This document shows, piece by piece, positions 6,707 to 8,249 of a stretch of 8,249 bases of DNA. Below the pieces are notes generated by a model. That model was not told the origin of the DNA and searched no databases. It saw only the letters and a list, made by a program, of their open reading frames with translations. Origin of the DNA: DASYTH01 sp035712165 (GTDB lineage Bacteria; Actinomycetota; Actinomycetes; Mycobacteriales; Pseudonocardiaceae); contig NZ_DASTBH010000169.1 in assembly GCF_035712165.1 (NCBI RefSeq), forward strand, positions 1 to 8,249, written 5' to 3'. The position numbers were made by a program, and so were the translations under genes. Every line of letters starts with the position of its first letter. Position 1 is the first letter of the stretch.

Positions 6707-6735
6707 TTTATCGCACGACTTCGGGCTGTTGACAA
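6707..6735 (-). promoter_or_regulatory. Candidate promoter of the permease-regulator-aminotransferase operon
   Basis: On the minus strand TTGTCA (6735-6730) and GATAAA (6712-6707) are separated by 17 bases. They match the housekeeping sigma consensus at 5 of 6 and 4 of 6 positions. The predicted start near 6700 gives a leader of roughly 40 nt, enough for the GAGGA ribosome binding site. The -35 overlaps that of the divergent promoter. Confidence 0.5.
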
Positions 6736-6756
6736 GGGTTTCCGTCGCAGTAGCCT
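6729..6756 (+). promoter_or_regulatory. Candidate promoter of the divergent dehydrogenase
   Basis: TTGACA (6729-6734), a perfect -35 consensus, is followed after 16 bases by TAGCCT (6751-6756), which fits the actinobacterial TANNNT -10 pattern. The predicted start near 6763 leaves a leader of about 34 nt containing the GTGGAG ribosome binding site. Exact TTGACA is notable in such GC-rich DNA. Confidence 0.55.
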
Positions 6757-6783
6757 GCTTGGATCGCGGTTTCAGTCGTTGAC

Positions 6784-6789
6784 GTGGAG
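6784..6789 (+). promoter_or_regulatory. Ribosome binding site of the dehydrogenase
   Basis: GTGGAG lies seven bases before the ATG at 6797. It fixes the start directly at the Rossmann fold (MRVLLVGAG) and excludes the upstream open frame, which runs antisense to the permease. Confidence 0.65.
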
Positions 6790-6796
6790 TCTGCGG

Positions 6797-8002
6797 ATGC
6801 GGGTGCTCCTGGTGGGCGCGGGTGCGGTCGGAGCGGCCGCGGCCCGGATCGCGTGCGGTCGCGACTTCTTCTCCCGGTTGGTGGTGGCCGACCGGGATCT
6901 CGACCGGGCCCGGCGCGCGGTCGACGCCACCGGGGACGTCCGATTATCGGCGGCCGGGCTGGACGCCTCGTCGGCCGCCGAGGTCGCCGGCCTGTGCCGA
7001 CAACAGCGGATCACCCATGTGCTCAACGCGGTCGACCCCCGGTTCGTGATGCCGGTCTTCGAGGGGGCGTTCGCGGCCGGCGCGGACTATCTGGATCTCG
7101 CGATGTCGCTGTCGGCGGCGCATCCGGAGCGGCCGTACCAGGAGTGCGGGGTGAAACTGGGGGACGCGCAGTTCGCCGCCGCCGACGCCTGGGCTTCCGC
7201 CGGGCGCCTGGCGCTGGTCGGGATGGGGGTGGAGCCGGGCCTGTCCGACGTGTTCGCCCGGTACGCCAGTGATCACCTGTTCTCGGCGATCGACGAGATC
7301 GGGGTGCGGGACGGGTCGAACCTGGTGGTGGACGGGTTCGACTTCGCGCCGTCGTTCTCGATCTGGACCACGATCGAGGAGTGCCTGAACCCGCCGGTGA
7401 TCTGGGAGGCGGACCGGGGCTGGTTCACCACCCCGCCGTTCTCCGAGCCGGAGGTGTTCGAGTTTCCCGCCGGCATCGGTCCGGTGGAGTGCGTCAACGT
7501 CGAGCACGAAGAGGTGCTGTTGATCCCCCGGTGGATCAAGGCCGCCCGGGTGACGTTCAAGTACGGCCTGGGCGCGGACTTCGTCGAGGTGTTGCGCACG
7601 CTGCACAAGCTTGGTCTGGACGCGACGAGTCCCGTTCAGGTCAACGGCGTGCGGGTGGCCCCCCGCGACGTGGTCGCCGCTGTCCTGCCCGACCCGGCCA
7701 GCCTCGGCGACCGCATGCGCGGCTGCACTTGCGCCGGCACCTACGTGACGGGCACCGCCCCCGACGGGAACCCTCGCGCGGTCTACCTCTACCACGCCGT
7801 GGACAACGCCTGGACCATGCGCGAGTACGGCGCCCAGGCCGTGGCGTGGCAGACCGCCGTCAACCCGGTGGTAGCCCTGGAACTCCTGGCCACGGGCGCC
7901 TGGACGGGTGCCGGTGTCCTTGGCCCCGAAGCCTTCGACCCGGTCCCGTTCCTGGACCTACTCAACACCCATGGTCCGCAGTGGACATTGGAGGAGCGTT
8001 GA
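6797..8002 (+). CDS. Saccharopine dehydrogenase-family NAD(P)-dependent oxidoreductase
   Basis: A 401-residue cytosolic protein with an N-terminal Rossmann fold: beta1 plus the glycine loop GAGAVG (7-12), and Asp32 at the end of beta2 (VVADRD). An acid there favours NAD(H) over NADP(H). HVLNAVDP (74-81) is the strand near the nicotinamide. ADYLDLA (96-102) and GMGVEPGLSDVFA (142-154) are typical of the saccharopine dehydrogenase/reductase family, as is VEHEEVLLIPRW (235-246). Family members join or split amino acids and aldehydes through an imine (saccharopine, carboxynorspermidine) or oxidise lysine at C6. The sequence does not tell which applies here. It lies divergent from the permease operon across a shared promoter region, so it may use the aldehyde or amino acid made by that pathway. 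The 3' end overlaps the convergent DUF397 gene by 41 bp. Alternative names such as lysine 6-dehydrogenase or carboxynorspermidine dehydrogenase are possible but unproven. Confidence 0.85.
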   Translation: MRVLLVGAGAVGAAAARIACGRDFFSRLVVADRDLDRARRAVDATGDVRLSAAGLDASSAAEVAGLCRQQRITHVLNAVDPRFVMPVFEGAFAAGADYLDLAMSLSAAHPERPYQECGVKLGDAQFAAADAWASAGRLALVGMGVEPGLSDVFARYASDHLFSAIDEIGVRDGSNLVVDGFDFAPSFSIWTTIEECLNPPVIWEADRGWFTTPPFSEPEVFEFPAGIGPVECVNVEHEEVLLIPRWIKAARVTFKYGLGADFVEVLRTLHKLGLDATSPVQVNGVRVAPRDVVAAVLPDPASLGDRMRGCTCAGTYVTGTAPDGNPRAVYLYHAVDNAWTMREYGAQAVAWQTAVNPVVALELLATGAWTGAGVLGPEAFDPVPFLDLLNTHGPQWTLEER

Positions 8003-8162
8003 CCCGCCCAGCGCGCACGGCTCGTACCAGCGCCGGCAAGTCGCCGTGCAGCGCAGGTCCGGTCGCGTTCTTGGAGTCGCGCACGTGATCAAGGGTGTTG
8101 TTCAACTCCACGCAGTTGGGATTGTTCTCACTGCGCCGAGCCTTGCGCCATTTCGTCGTCAT
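7962..8162 (-). CDS. DUF397 domain small protein
   Basis: A 66-residue protein with the DUF397 pattern: W5 with basic neighbours (KWRKARRS), NNPNCVEL (13-20), HVRDSKNATGPAL (26-38) and a closing LVRAVRAG (45-52). The last dozen residues after RAGRV go beyond the usual domain and are encoded antisense to the dehydrogenase 3' end. DUF397 proteins are nearly confined to actinobacteria and usually sit beside an XRE-type DNA-binding regulator. In Streptomyces such pairs (WhiJ/BldB-related) influence development and antibiotic production, and one pair is reported to behave like a toxin-antitoxin unit. Start ATG at 8162 has CGGAG with seven bases spacing. Its start lies 35 nt inside the upstream regulator gene, so the two are translated from one message. 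Confidence 0.85.
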   Translation of the reverse strand: MTTKWRKARRSENNPNCVELNNTLDHVRDSKNATGPALHGDLPALVRAVRAGRVNAPPMSTADHGC

Positions 8163-8249
8163 AGGACCGCTCCGTTCCCCTGATCAGGTCCGAGATGAGA
8201 TGGCCGGACAGGTCCGGCCGCAGTGAGACTGCCTTGATCTTGTCAATCG
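8128..8249 (-). CDS. C-terminal fragment of an XRE-type (DUF5753-like) regulator, 5' part beyond the window
   Basis: Only the last 39 codons plus two bases are inside the window; the frame is open to the right edge and stops at 8128. The visible tail reads IDKIKAVSLRPDLSGHLISD, then a polar stretch rich in Arg, Glu, Asp and Gln. XRE/DUF5753 regulators commonly end with a segment of this kind (a basic helix, AxSL/P, S..LI..L). This, and the DUF397 gene starting inside its 3' end, are the reasons for the call. The helix-turn-helix itself is not visible, so the family is inferred from tail and context. Confidence 0.55.
   Translation of the reverse strand, partial: IDKIKAVSLRPDLSGHLISDLIRGTERSYDDEMAQGSAQ
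8179..8188. repeat. Perfect 10-bp palindrome CCTGATCAGG
   Basis: It is self-complementary, located 17 bases upstream of the DUF397 start and within the end of the regulator gene. It could be an operator for the XRE-type regulator or simply chance; a single copy cannot decide. Confidence 0.3.
8202..8219. repeat. Perfect inverted repeat, 8-bp arms, 2-base loop
   Basis: GGCCGGAC, AG, GTCCGGCC. It lies inside the regulator fragment, about 40 bases before the DUF397 start. A loop of two is too tight for a free RNA hairpin without opening a base pair, so a protein-binding palindrome is as likely as an RNA structure. Confidence 0.3.

Noticed and set aside
6944..7795. 283-codon minus-strand frame antisense to the dehydrogenase
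   Set aside because: It is rich in Arg, His, Asp and Gln with no recognisable fold. The plus frame is a clear Rossmann oxidoreductase.
1..8249. tRNA, rRNA, CRISPR, insertion sequence or integrase signals
   Set aside because: I looked for cloverleaf tails, regularly spaced repeats, transposase motifs and terminal inverted repeats and saw none.

Overview
This window is chromosomal DNA of high GC content from an actinomycete. The coding frames show strong third-position GC bias. An XRE-type regulator fragment next to a DUF397 gene at the right edge is a pair typical of Streptomyces, Micromonosporaceae and relatives. I lean to Micromonosporaceae on general feel only; the window does not prove genus. 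I see no rRNA, tRNA, IS element, CRISPR array or prophage gene. Coding density is high, and the longest gene-free stretch is the 149 bp at 3198-3346.

Left block (1-1240, minus strand): a probably leaderless gene for a membrane-anchored protein with a lipocalin-like exported domain (614-1240). It is coupled by an ATGA overlap to a secreted trypsin-like serine protease (1-617) that runs off the left edge. A short 66-bp gap separates these from a plus-strand pair. That pair is a crotonase-superfamily protein that has lost both canonical hydratase glutamates (1307-2065), followed 13 bp later by a lipoprotein with W-rich, propeller-like repeats (2079-3197). The pair ends in a convergent intergenic region holding an imperfect 22-bp-period direct repeat and two GC-rich hairpins, the likely two-way terminator zone.

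Central block (3347-6661, minus strand): a tightly overlapping operon in the order APC-type amino acid/amine permease, Lrp/AsnC regulator, class III PLP aminotransferase. The permease end overlaps the regulator start by 20 nt, and the regulator stop overlaps the aminotransferase start as ATGA. Together they look like a substrate-responsive uptake-and-transamination module for an amino acid or polyamine.

Right block: divergent from the permease, across a 135-bp gap with two back-to-back promoter-like signals sharing one -35 region, is a saccharopine-dehydrogenase-family oxidoreductase (6797-8002). It may act on the same or a related metabolite. Its 3' end overlaps, tail to tail, the DUF397 gene (7962-8162). 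That gene starts inside the end of an XRE-type regulator gene cut by the right edge (8128-8249).

The most interesting parts are the permease/Lrp/aminotransferase operon with its divergent dehydrogenase, and the glutamate-less crotonase. I see no clear evidence of a wholly new class of system.
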